Positions 9,580-16,828 of a DNA stretch of 26,023 bases are shown piece after piece (the stretch's first letter is position 1; each line of letters opens with the position of its first letter). Position numbers and translations under genes: made by a program. This DNA is from a virus. Where the stretch lies: the IMG/VR virus record IMGVR_UViG_3300037807_000735, positions 1 through 26,023 of that record; one strand, written 5' to 3'. The notes under the pieces were generated by a model. It was not told the DNA's origin. It did no database searches and saw nothing but the letters and a program-made list of their open reading frames with translations.

Positions 9580-11010
9580 TTACTGAGTAAATCCCTCACC
9601 TAAATCTATTATTCCTGTTAAATCTCTATCTCCGAGTGTTCCTAAGTTATAAAATTCTATTGATCCTGAAATGACCATTGAACCCGATACTGTCAAACCT
9701 GAGTTGCTATTCTCAGATGAAAAGACATCTTTTACATTATTAACAAGTACTTGATTTACTTCTGTTCCCCCGACTGACAGCGTAGAAGCATCTACATCAA
9801 GTCTACTTGCTGAAATTGTTTGAGCTTCTATGCGGCCAAATGATCCAGTTGATGAATGTGCATGCAAAGATCCCGTAAACTGATGTGTATCATCATTTGT
9901 ATCACCAAATATTGTAGAACCACTTGAAAATGACTGGGTGATGATTGATATTGATGATGAAACAATGTAACGCTGTGCTGTTAGGTCACCCTGCACTACT
10001 AAACTACCATAAGTTCCCGATGATGCGGAAACTGATGTGAATGTAGGTGTTAAAGATACTCCGATTGTTGTTGTTATATCATCTTTTCCATTATAATTTA
10101 ATGTATCACCTGTAAATATTATATTGCTACCTGATGCTACTAATAATGTGCTTGAATTACCACTGCCGTCTGATGTAATATTTGATATGACTCTTATAGA
10201 TTTGGCACCTTGATCAATTTCTGTAATAGGGAGGATGTTAATATCAGTTTCATCTGTAACGATGATTTGCTTAGGCGTAATAAATTTTTGTGTCGTTACA
10301 ACATCATTAAATGAGTCAGGTACTAGATAACCATTCAATGTCATTGAAAAACTTGTCTTTATAGTTCTTGTATTTCCCTCATATTCACTCGTGTCTTCAA
10401 AGCTATCAATTGCTGTTCTAAACTTAAATTTTCCTGGTTCTCCCCAGTAAGATCCCTCTGACCAATTTATCTTTTCAACTATTGAATTCATTTGATCTGT
10501 AAAGTTGGTCCAAACTATGAAGTCGTAGCTTAACGTAACATAATCAGGTACTGCTACAGAATACATCTCTTTCTTTGGTACGATTCCTTTTAATGCAGAA
10601 AATCTATCATATCGATTCTCTTTAGAATACTGGGATTGGTATGTATAATGTATTTTTGGATTTTGTGGATCTAGCTTATCAACAGATAGAGATTCATCTT
10701 TTGAGAATCCAGTGCGTCTGAATGCGACGACAGGTGCCATTACTTTTTGCTTATGATCTCTTAACGCACCTTGTTTTTGTATTGCTGTCCATCGTTCTGG
10801 GTTTGCATAGATAATGGGAACTTTTACTTGTTCACCGTGTTCTTCAATTATAGGCTTAATGACATTTTCAAAATAGTAAAAAACTGCTGAATCAATATCC
10901 ATTAACCCTACAGCAATATTTTTTACATTATCGCTATTCCTAGATAACTCTTTACCTCTATTGATTTTATCAGAAGATAGTTTTAATTTATCTGGTAGCT
11001 CTTTTGCCAT
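9580..11010 (-). CDS. 15: gp15-like tail terminator fused to a fibre-like C-terminal region, 476 aa
   Basis: Residues 1 to about 255 look like a T4 gp15-type tail-sheath stabiliser. They contain VKVPIIYANPERW (about 62-74), YVTLSYDFIVWTNFTDQMN (157-175) and FKFRTAIDSFED (195-206), then the strand-rich SFSMTLNGYLVP (220-231). Compared from memory with T4 gp15, the order matches: PITYASKEHF, then an ELSIFTRYEDDMFQIVE-like stretch, then a FEVNGWMYP-like stretch. T4 gp15 is 272 residues; here about 200 more follow, with fibre phrases TQSFSSGSTIFGD, GDTNDDTHQFTGSL and [10 protein letters not shown]...DVDAS that also occur in the giant fibre. The start overlaps the stop of the gp14-like gene (TAATG). 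Placement after gp13- and gp14-like genes supports the call. An alternative is a different neck or baseplate structural protein. Confidence 0.6.
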   Translation of the reverse strand: MAKELPDKLKLSSDKINRGKELSRNSDNVKNIAVGLMDIDSAVFYYFENVIKPIIEEHGEQVKVPIIYANPERWTAIQKQGALRDHKQKVMAPVVAFRRTGFSKDESLSVDKLDPQNPKIHYTYQSQYSKENRYDRFSALKGIVPKKEMYSVAVPDYVTLSYDFIVWTNFTDQMNSIVEKINWSEGSYWGEPGKFKFRTAIDSFEDTSEYEGNTRTIKTSFSMTLNGYLVPDSFNDVVTTQKFITPKQIIVTDETDINILPITEIDQGAKSIRVISNITSDGSGNSSTLLVASGSNIIFTGDTLNYNGKDDITTTIGVSLTPTFTSVSASSGTYGSLVVQGDLTAQRYIVSSSISIITQSFSSGSTIFGDTNDDTHQFTGSLHAHSSTGSFGRIEAQTISASRLDVDASTLSVGGTEVNQVLVNNVKDVFSSENSNSGLTVSGSMVISGSIEFYNLGTLGDRDLTGIIDLGEGFTQ

Positions 11011-11495
11011 TAGTATCCTCTGCTCCTGTTAAGTCCAACTGTTGTTGGGTCTGTTAGAAATCCGTTACAAGTCACTGAATGATTATTTGTTTCCATACCT
11101 GCTAATAATTGATTCTCATTTATCGTTGCGATTTCCCAAAAAGTGTAATTCCATTCGAATACATCACCAATATCTGGAACAAAACTTACATCTCTAAGTG
11201 CTTGTCTTATGAAAGAAAAGCTAGCATTTTGATTTAAATCAGGTCCGAATTCAGATGTTTGAAAATCAAAATCATCTGCTTCAATGATACATGCCAATTT
11301 GATTCCATTTTTATAAACCTTCCCTGATGATGCTTCGCCGTAAAGATTAGTATCAGTTTCGTATACTGATACCTTATATGCAATTATTTCTTGATTAATA
11401 ACACCGGACTTATTTGAACTTGGGTCACCCACTAATTCTTTATTCACAGTATCAAAAAATTCTTTGTCTCGGGATCTTAAAAATCGGCCTGCCAT
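11010..11495 (-). CDS. 14: gp14-like neck protein, 161 aa
   Basis: This short protein (T4 gp14 is 256 residues) has a basic N-terminus MAGRFLRSRDKEFFD and a segment DFDFQTSEFGPDLNQNASFS. These are followed by VPDIGDVFEWNYTFWEIATI (about residues 105-124). That last part matches in layout the T4 gp14 region reading roughly GDLIYFPMDNSLFEINWVE: Gly-Asp, then a hydrophobic strand, then a Phe-Glu-Ile type strand. The gene lies 6 nt after the gp13-like gene and overlaps the gp15-like gene by one base, giving the T4 order 13-14-15. It would act at the head-tail connector. The assignment rests on context and weak similarity, so a generic neck protein is the safe reading. Confidence 0.55.
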   Translation of the reverse strand: MAGRFLRSRDKEFFDTVNKELVGDPSSNKSGVINQEIIAYKVSVYETDTNLYGEASSGKVYKNGIKLACIIEADDFDFQTSEFGPDLNQNASFSFIRQALRDVSFVPDIGDVFEWNYTFWEIATINENQLLAGMETNNHSVTCNGFLTDPTTVGLNRSRGY

Positions 11496-11501
11496 TATCG
11501 A

Positions 11502-12653
11502 TTACCCTATATACAAAGCAAGTGGAACTTTATTGAGTTTTTCTTGTAAGCGTTCACTTTCCTCACTGTCTGCTTCCATTAATGTTTTTCGACTCATCGC
11601 TTCTAAGGTTTCTCTTAATTCAGCAACAAGTGATTCTTTTTCTGTAGCAGCTTCTGATCTAAGTGTTTCTCCATCCATGTTTAACTCTGAATTTGGGATT
11701 GGTATAGAGGAAAATTTACTTCTTATATTCCCTAAAAGTTCTTTACATAATGCTAATCCATATTTTCTAATCCACTGTTTACCAACGTCATTAATAAACT
11801 GGTATTCCATGTTATTATAAGGGACGTTAGAATAGTCTGATACTACACTTGATGAACCACTATACTCAGTTATCAGTGCATTGTTTCTTTCACTTGTCAA
11901 AACATAATCAAAGTATAATCTTGTATTAGATTTTGGTATTGGAAAGATTCTTAATTTATTATTTGTTAATGTAAAACTATAAGATGATTTTCTTATTTGA
12001 TCATTAATCTCAATAGCTTGCATCCTTAAAAGATCTTCAAAGACAGGCATTAGTACAAATGATACTGCAGGTGAGTAGTTACCGAAACCGAATCCTTCTA
12101 CAAAGTTTGCTGTTCCATAACCAGTAGTTGCATAAGGATCAAAATATTTATTAACAGCTGCTGGTGCTTCATGATAAATCTTTTTTACTTCAATTGCTGC
12201 ATTACTTTCTGATGCGTTTGCATACAATGCGTTTAAATCATAATCTTGGCTTCCACTTTCAATTGAAATAGATCCCTTCTTCCAGTCAACAAAGCCTCCA
12301 GCACCTGCTTCAGTGCCGTATTGTTGACTTAGAAAAACTGCTCTACCCAGTGTAGGTGTTATTCTTTGTCCTGTTAATGAGGATCCTGTTGATCTACCTT
12401 GTAAGTGGAGTAAATTATCTCTTATGTTGAATTGATTGACTTGTGAACTATATTCTGTCACTGCTTCTTCAAAACAAGCATAAAATGAACTTGATTGCAT
12501 TTCAATGTCAACAATTGGATAGCCCAATCTTCGTGATGCCCAAACAGAAAATTTGTCTATTGAGGATGTGAATTCTGAATCTGAATCGTAGAATCCATAA
12601 GGTGTGTCGCCTGATGAAAATGAACTACTTCCTTGCCATATTTCAACTGCCAT
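11502..12653 (-). CDS. 13: gp13-like neck (head-completion) protein, 383 aa
   Basis: The protein is 383 residues; T4 gp13 is 309. Features seen are an N-terminal region with SVWASRRLGYPIVDIEMQSS and a central all-beta region with FTLTNNKLRIFPIP and RLYFDYVLTSE. A helical C-terminal part contains WIRKYGLALCKELLGNIRSK, then FSSIPIPNSELNMDGE and a charged coiled-coil-like end with RETLEAMSRK. The WxxxYxLALCKELLGxIRSKFxxIPIP string is, from memory, characteristic of gp13 neck proteins in marine T4-like phages. It would close the filled head at the portal and receive the tail. The ATG at 12651-12653 has a TGGAG ribosome site 7 nt upstream. It begins the block downstream of the capsid terminator, so it needs its own promoter or readthrough. 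Confidence 0.65.
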   Translation of the reverse strand: MAVEIWQGSSSFSSGDTPYGFYDSDSEFTSSIDKFSVWASRRLGYPIVDIEMQSSSFYACFEEAVTEYSSQVNQFNIRDNLLHLQGRSTGSSLTGQRITPTLGRAVFLSQQYGTEAGAGGFVDWKKGSISIESGSQDYDLNALYANASESNAAIEVKKIYHEAPAAVNKYFDPYATTGYGTANFVEGFGFGNYSPAVSFVLMPVFEDLLRMQAIEINDQIRKSSYSFTLTNNKLRIFPIPKSNTRLYFDYVLTSERNNALITEYSGSSSVVSDYSNVPYNNMEYQFINDVGKQWIRKYGLALCKELLGNIRSKFSSIPIPNSELNMDGETLRSEAATEKESLVAELRETLEAMSRKTLMEADSEESERLQEKLNKVPLALYIG

Positions 12654-12681
12654 TGTTGTCTCCAGTTAGTAACGTTTCTAT

Positions 12682-12691
12682 TAATAAATAT
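12682..12691 (-). promoter_or_regulatory. AT-rich motif ATATTTATTA, copy 2 (possible promoter of the neck-fibre block)
   Basis: The sense strand reads ATATTTATTA about 28 nt before the gp13-like ATG. It lies after the gp23 terminator and before the first gene of the next block, which is where a promoter would be expected. The sequence is shared with three to four other gaps in the window. It is a candidate only. Confidence 0.4.
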
Positions 12692-12750
12692 CAAGAACAA
12701 ACATAATCAGGCACATTAATCATCTAATAAGGTAATAGTATTCAGTATTT

Positions 12751-12816
12751 TTATAGAGTCATTTTATATTTTAAATTGCCGCAGTCCCAAATCCTGTCAT
12801 AACCTGCTTCTAGCAT
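12751..12816 (-). pseudogene. Small ORF or gene remnant with GYDRIWDCGN motif
   Basis: From an ATG at 12814-12816 the sense strand encodes 21 residues (motif EAGYDRIWDCGNLKYK) before TAA. The same frame is open for about 32 codons further upstream, back to a TAG at 12913-12915. Those codons read protein-like near the motif (LPHYSENKTEVEI) but have no ATG, GTG or TTG start, and they cross the gp23 terminator hairpin. From memory, short proteins of 30-50 residues with an ExxxMLxxGYxRIxDCGN pattern occur in marine T4-like phages. This could be such a gene with its 5' end lost, or a real 21-residue peptide. No good ribosome site is visible before the ATG. Apart from this ORF, the terminator and one AT-rich motif, the 264-nt gap 12654-12917 holds nothing I can name. 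Confidence 0.4.
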
Positions 12817-12862
12817 TATCTCAACTTCTGTTTTATTTTCTGAATAGTGGGGGAGATCTTTT

Positions 12863-12895
12863 AAAACAAAAAAGAGGCAGAATAAATCTGCCTCT
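12863..12895 (-). terminator. Intrinsic terminator after the major capsid gene
   Basis: The sense strand has a perfect 9-bp stem (AGAGGCAGA, loop TTTAT, TCTGCCTCT; 12895 down to 12873). A run of six T bases follows, starting at the end of the stem, then GTTTT. It sits 22 nt after the gp23 stop codon. A GC-containing stem followed directly by a T-run is a textbook rho-independent terminator, so the scaffold-capsid transcript probably ends here. Confidence 0.88.
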
Positions 12896-12917
12896 AATTT
12901 TGAATTGCTAAGCTAAC

Positions 12918-14525
12918 TTATACTAAGTCAGATTTTGCAACATTCACTAAGCCGTAAAATTCAGGACGAACCATCTTTTTAGCATAGCGTGTCATTACGC
13001 CTCTACGAGGTGTAAAGTTGACCGGATCATAAACAACTGGTGTTAAGATCATCGGTACATAAGGAGCATAAACAGCACCTGTTTCAAGGAACTGAGCGCC
13101 ACGGAAACCAACTAATATTTGGTCATCCTGTACGTAAGGATTCTTAAACACGTTGAAACGATTGTTCAACATACCTACTTTTTGAACACCCATTGCATAG
13201 GACTTAGTAGCATCTCCGTCAGAAGTTGTAGCAAATCCAGGAATTGATTCGAGGATTGTAGCAACTTCAGGGGAAACAACCATAAAGTTTGCACCACCAC
13301 GAAGAGTTTTCTTGTGGATTGCGTTACTTACTGATTGTATTTTGTTACCAAGGGTTTGGAACCATTCGCCTTTCGTGTAAGCAGCTACGTTAGCACCTGT
13401 TTGCTGATAAGCGGAACCATTCCATTCCATTCCCATTTCAGCAGACCAATTTTCTGTCTTAGCTGAAGCGTTTTGTTTTAACATGTCGATTATCTCAAGA
13501 TCAACTTCCATTGTCACGTATTCTGATAACATAGCTGTTAATTCAGCTTCTGCATCTACAGCGTGATATGCGTTAAGATCTTGTGCTAATTCAGGCGTCC
13601 ATACAGCTTTCAACTTACGTGTCTTTGCTGTGATGGCGATTGAACGCATTTGGATATCGACTTGTGGTATTCCTGCATCTGTTGCAGTTGGTTCTGTTAC
13701 TGTATCTTCAAAATCACCACGTGATCTATCATCTGGTTGTTCATGATAAGACACATGAATGTTTTCACCTGATCCACTTAGGTTAGTTTCTGAAGGATCA
13801 ACGATAAACGAGATTAAACCTGTACTTGCACTATAACTAGTGAAAGCTGGGTAAAATGCTGTTAAAGCGTTGATTCCTGATCCAGTAATAGCGAAAGCTC
13901 TTACACCTTCAAGGTCTGGCCTTGTCATCTGTGAAGAAGACACGGTTACCTTTACAAGGCTACCTGCTGCTTGAGAAGCAGAAAGATTAGCATCGCCACG
14001 GATGTCGGAAATTGACACAGAAGCAGTTGTATAACCAACGTCTGCTTGTGAGTCGTTAATGGAGTATCCGAATTTTCCTGCTCCGTATAGGCCGCCTGAT
14101 GGGTCGCCTGAGCTGGAAGTATCTCCATAAATATCAGAATTAGACGCATGCATTGCGCCATCTTGCTGAGTTGAACCATACTTGAAGTCTAGATAAAAAA
14201 TCAGACCTGATGGTAAGTTCATTGGTTGGACGGAAACAAATTCCTGTGATGATAGTTCAGCAAAAATTCTTCGAACAAGTGGAAGGGCTACGCCACTCCA
14301 TTGCTCTTGATTTGCTGAAGTTCCTGTCGCTGAAGCTTCATCGATAAGCTGTTTTGCTTGGTTTTCAAGCAATACTGCCATTCCTGCTACTTCACTTTCC
14401 TTTTCGATTCCTTCTAGTAAGCCTGTCGGCTCCCATTTCTGAACCAATTTGCGAGAGGAGTCTAACAACACGTTGTGAGGATTGTATCCACCCATTACAT
14501 TTTTTAATTGACTGTTAAATGACAT
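12918..14525 (-). CDS. 23: Major capsid protein, 535 aa
   Basis: The length is close to T4 gp23 (521 residues). It ends the gp20-gp21-gp22-gp23 series and follows the gp22 scaffold by 10 nt, with the SD TAAGGAG overlapping the gp22 stop codon. Residues with the gp23 pattern include the N-terminal helix with LVQKWEPTGLLEG (27-39), WSGVALPLVRRIFAEL (about 76-91), TARKLKAVW-like KTRKLKAVWTPELAQDLNAY in the second half, and the C-terminal TRYAKKMVRPEFYGL. A gp21-type cleavage site [I/L]xE|[A/G/S] is present at I61-D62-E63|A64, almost the same place as in T4 (after residue 65). A second candidate lies at L36-L37-E38|G39. It forms the hexagonal head lattice after proteolytic maturation. It is followed by an intrinsic terminator. 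Confidence 0.95.
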   Translation of the reverse strand: MSFNSQLKNVMGGYNPHNVLLDSSRKLVQKWEPTGLLEGIEKESEVAGMAVLLENQAKQLIDEASATGTSANQEQWSGVALPLVRRIFAELSSQEFVSVQPMNLPSGLIFYLDFKYGSTQQDGAMHASNSDIYGDTSSSGDPSGGLYGAGKFGYSINDSQADVGYTTASVSISDIRGDANLSASQAAGSLVKVTVSSSQMTRPDLEGVRAFAITGSGINALTAFYPAFTSYSASTGLISFIVDPSETNLSGSGENIHVSYHEQPDDRSRGDFEDTVTEPTATDAGIPQVDIQMRSIAITAKTRKLKAVWTPELAQDLNAYHAVDAEAELTAMLSEYVTMEVDLEIIDMLKQNASAKTENWSAEMGMEWNGSAYQQTGANVAAYTKGEWFQTLGNKIQSVSNAIHKKTLRGGANFMVVSPEVATILESIPGFATTSDGDATKSYAMGVQKVGMLNNRFNVFKNPYVQDDQILVGFRGAQFLETGAVYAPYVPMILTPVVYDPVNFTPRRGVMTRYAKKMVRPEFYGLVNVAKSDLV

Positions 14526-14535
14526 GAGTATCTCC

Positions 14536-15450
14536 TTAGATTATGTTTGCTAGTTTTTTCATGCGGGTCTTAAACTGGACCTGCTCACCGATAATTGGCT
14601 TTTTTGATTTAGTTGAAGTTATCTGTTTAGATGCTTGTCCTTTACGTGAAATTGATTCATTTACAGCTTTACGTTTCATAGATTCTGCAAAAGTAGTGTA
14701 AACAAGTTTTACTTCACGTACATTAGCTGCACGATCAAACTGTTCAATTACTTTCATCTTCTGTGTTTCAGTAATACTGCGACTTCTGAATAATTTGTTA
14801 GTGTAAAGAAGTTTAGCATTTAAAAGATTTACCTCAGAAAGTTTATCACGGAGATATTGAACTGTGCCCTTGTATTCCTTAAGTTCACTTCGAAGTGATT
14901 CAGCAACTTCAACGTCTTCGACGTCTTCGTCGTCTTCGTCTTCATCTTCTTCAATTTCAAATTCTTCGTCTTCATCTTCTTCAGTAAGAGTTCTGATGAT
15001 TTCGTCTAAATCGATTTCTTCATCTTCATCTTCTTCAAGTTCATCTTCTTCAGCTGCAGGTGTATCTTCATCTTCCATTTCTTCTTCAAGTTGACGTAAA
15101 GCTTCTTCAAGATCAATATCTTCTTCGTCTTCGTCTTCTTCAAGTTCTTCTTCAGAATCGTCTTCTGCGGGCTGCTCTTCTTCCTCAGCATCTTCTTCCA
15201 AGCCTTCTTCAGAATCATCTTCACAGTCTTCTTCTAGCTCTGCTTCGGGTTCTTCTTCTGCTGGCTCTTCTATTTCTGCTTCTATATCGGCTTCCTCATC
15301 ATCACCTTCCATTTCAGCTTGAAGCTTTTTGGAAAGCATTGATTTCAGATGGGGAGTAAAGGCCTCTTCGAGGGCGATTTTAGCATTTGCTAGCGCAGTT
15401 TCGCGTACTGCTTTTGCGTCAGCAATTGCTTCTTTCAATAGTTTATCCAT
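14536..15450 (-). CDS. 22: Prohead core scaffolding protein, 304 aa
   Basis: The gene lies directly upstream of gp23. Residues 1-45 form a helical start (MDKLLKEAIADAKAVRETAL). Residues of about 48-185 are extremely acidic, built from Glu/Asp blocks such as EEDEDEEIDLDEI. The C-terminal third is basic and helical (YLRDKLSEVNLLNAKLLYTN, then VIEQFDRAANVREVKLVYTT). The NAKLLYxNK...EQFDxAxxVREVKLVY pattern is that of gp22 C-termini. T4 gp22 is 269 residues, so this copy is longer, mainly by the acidic tract. It serves as the internal core around which gp23 assembles and is degraded by gp21. Several LEE|A strings match the gp21 site. The start is supported by a strong SD (TAAGGAG) 7-8 nt before the ATG. 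Confidence 0.88.
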   Translation of the reverse strand: MDKLLKEAIADAKAVRETALANAKIALEEAFTPHLKSMLSKKLQAEMEGDDEEADIEAEIEEPAEEEPEAELEEDCEDDSEEGLEEDAEEEEQPAEDDSEEELEEDEDEEDIDLEEALRQLEEEMEDEDTPAAEEDELEEDEDEEIDLDEIIRTLTEEDEDEEFEIEEDEDEDDEDVEDVEVAESLRSELKEYKGTVQYLRDKLSEVNLLNAKLLYTNKLFRSRSITETQKMKVIEQFDRAANVREVKLVYTTFAESMKRKAVNESISRKGQASKQITSTKSKKPIIGEQVQFKTRMKKLANII

Positions 15451-15519
15451 TGATATTCTCCTTAGAGATCTTTAATTGTAAAGTTATTGGGAACTTTAAT
15501 CAGAATTGATTAATTCGGG

Positions 15520-15538
15520 ACATCTTATCAAAAGATGT
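15520..15538 (-). other. Hairpin in the leader of the scaffold gene
   Basis: A perfect 7-bp stem (ACATCTT / AAGATGT) with a 5-nt loop lies about 70 nt before the gp22 ATG, between bS21 and gp22. On the sense strand it is followed by CCCG rather than T bases, so it does not look like a terminator. It may be an RNA processing or stability element for the scaffold-capsid mRNA; that is inference only. Confidence 0.35.
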
Positions 15539-15546
15539 ATTATTTT

Positions 15547-15556
15547 TAATAAATAT
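15547..15556 (-). promoter_or_regulatory. AT-rich motif ATATTTATTA, copy 3 (possible promoter of gp22-gp23)
   Basis: The sense strand reads ATATTTATTA 11 nt after the bS21 stop codon and about 100 nt before the gp22 ATG, in the 117-nt gap. A separate promoter for scaffold and capsid would fit the high demand for these proteins, but nothing in the sequence proves it. Confidence 0.35.
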
Positions 15557-15567
15557 AAGTAATATCT

Positions 15568-15762
15568 TTATTTATTAGCTTTTTTTGATTTTAATTGGGC
15601 CCTTAAGCGTCCTTTAGCACAACGTTCTCTTTTTTCTGCAGACGGCTTTTTATAAAATCTGTTTTCTTGCAACTCATGTAAAAGTCCGGAGTCTTTTACT
15701 TTCTTTTTAAAAATTCGTAATGCTTTTTCGTAATTACCATCAACAACCTTTACGTATACCAT
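15568..15762 (-). CDS. rpsU: Phage-encoded 30S ribosomal protein bS21, 64 aa
   Basis: This 64-residue, strongly basic protein has the bS21 pattern from end to end. It starts MVYVKVVDGNYEKALRIFKK (1-20; compare E. coli VIKVRENEPFDVALRRFKR). The middle is GLLHELQENRFYKKPSAEKR (26-45; compare [20 protein letters not shown]), followed by an Arg/Lys/Ala-rich tail (CAKGRLRAQLKSKKANK). E. coli bS21 is 71 residues, so only the tail is shorter. bS21 sits near the 3' end of 16S rRNA on the 30S platform, next to the Shine-Dalgarno-binding region. Phage copies are known from marine viruses and have been proposed to enter host ribosomes and favour phage mRNAs. Here it sits in the capsid gene block, its ATG directly adjoining the stop of the preceding gene. 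Confidence 0.9.
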   Translation of the reverse strand: MVYVKVVDGNYEKALRIFKKKVKDSGLLHELQENRFYKKPSAEKRERCAKGRLRAQLKSKKANK

Positions 15763-16233
15763 TTAATCCTCTTCGTTTAATTCCTGAATCTTGAAATATC
15801 TATTTAAAATATTACCCATGTCTTCGTATAAACTAGACATGCGATCATTTAATGATTGAGCTTCTGTTGCAATCTTATGAAATTGATTTGCTTGTTTGCC
15901 TAAGTCTGACATGTTTCTTTTAACTGTTACTCTGTCAAACCAATCAGCAGTTTCTTCTACAACAACTTTATTTGCTGATTTTGCGATATTTAGAAAAGTT
16001 TCACTAATTGCCTTTAAGTCATGCTTCTTATAAATTGACTCTCCATACGACCCAAATTTTGAAATTGTTTCTGCTAAATCTTCTTTCGTCATATAAGAAC
16101 TGTCTTCTTCTTGCTGAGTTATTTCTTTTGCCATTTGTAATAACTGTGCTTTGTTTTGAGTATTCAATCCCCCTATTGGTCTGATCTCTACAATTCCACC
16201 TATTTGTTCATTTAATATGTCTTTAAGCTTCAT
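15763..16233 (-). CDS. Conserved-type hypothetical protein of the prohead block, 156 aa
   Basis: The protein starts MKLKDILNEQ, lacks Cys, and is helical by eye. The long C-terminal stretch (ANQFHKIATEAQSLNDRMSS, then LYEDMGNILNRYFKIQ) is probably coiled coil. It starts 1 nt after the gp21 stop and its own stop abuts the bS21 ATG, so it is translated with the prohead genes. A possible gp21-type site (LNE or IxE followed by a small residue) is not clearly present near the N-terminus. No named family was recognised. Position and composition suggest a prohead-core or scaffold accessory protein similar in role to T4 gp67/gp68, but that is inference. Confidence 0.6.
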   Translation of the reverse strand: MKLKDILNEQIGGIVEIRPIGGLNTQNKAQLLQMAKEITQQEEDSSYMTKEDLAETISKFGSYGESIYKKHDLKAISETFLNIAKSANKVVVEETADWFDRVTVKRNMSDLGKQANQFHKIATEAQSLNDRMSSLYEDMGNILNRYFKIQELNEED

Positions 16234-16234
16234 T

Positions 16235-16828
16235 TTATTCTCCTGCTAAAATATTTCTGATGTCTTCTTCGACTTCATACCATTTGTCTGTTTGTTGGTG
16301 AGTTTTTGATTCATTCATTGGCTTTAAAAATGCACCTTGAGTTGATGGGTTTGAAACAAAGTCAAAACCGATAAGCTCATAATCTGATTGTACAGTATTT
16401 GCAGATCCCTCTTGTTGAATTGATCCCAATCCTCTAGATGAGATACCCAGCTTAATACCTGCTTTGAATAATTCTTTTAAGATGTTACCTGCTGGTGTTC
16501 CTAAAACTTCAACTGATCCTAATAGATCATCTCCATCCCAGTGCACTTCTAAAATATTATGTGACACATTTTGTAAGTTAATAACTGAACTGTCTGGGTG
16601 ATCTAATTCGCCCATTGCTCTTCGTTGTGAAATAAACTCATTAGCGTATTTTTTTGCTTCTCTTACTAATATATCTCTTGGATAAATTCTACCATTTTGG
16701 TTTTTTAATTCTGCTCGTTGTAATACACCCTTAACAATTAATCTTCCACCATTTTTGTGCATAGATTCATTGATCTGTGCTGGTGGGATGTCGAAAGGTA
16801 TTACATCGACTAATAATGCTTTATTCAT
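16235..16828 (-). CDS. 21: Prohead core maturation protease, 197 aa
   Basis: The T4 gp21-type serine protease pattern is visible. An N-terminal region has GGRLIVKGVLQRAELKNQNG (27-46), a family hallmark, continuing RIYPRDIL. The catalytic His is in MGELDHP (H77). The nucleophile Ser is in the hydrophobic LGISSRGLGS (S130 or S131). DYELIGFDFVSNPSTQGAF follows in the C-terminal third, also typical of gp21. T4 gp21 is 212 residues. It is packaged in the prohead, cleaves core and shell proteins at [L/I]xE|[A/G/S] and then destroys itself; the gp23 of this window has such sites. Its ATG overlaps the TAA of the upstream 134-residue gene by one base. Confidence 0.93.
   Translation of the reverse strand: MNKALLVDVIPFDIPPAQINESMHKNGGRLIVKGVLQRAELKNQNGRIYPRDILVREAKKYANEFISQRRAMGELDHPDSSVINLQNVSHNILEVHWDGDDLLGSVEVLGTPAGNILKELFKAGIKLGISSRGLGSIQQEGSANTVQSDYELIGFDFVSNPSTQGAFLKPMNESKTHQQTDKWYEVEEDIRNILAGE

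Noticed and set aside
12654-12917. A tRNA or structured RNA in the post-capsid gap
   Set aside because: No cloverleaf or T-loop sequence is found. The only strong fold is the terminator hairpin.
14864-15094. Plus-strand poly-Ser ORF opposite gp22, and Leu- or Lys-rich ORFs in other frames at the same place
   Set aside because: They are direct shadows of the Glu/Asp tract: GAA and GAT read as TTC, TCT or ATC on the other strand.
15520-15538. Hairpin between bS21 and gp22 as a terminator
   Set aside because: On the sense strand it is followed by CCCG with no T-run. The stem is AT-rich and only 7 bp.
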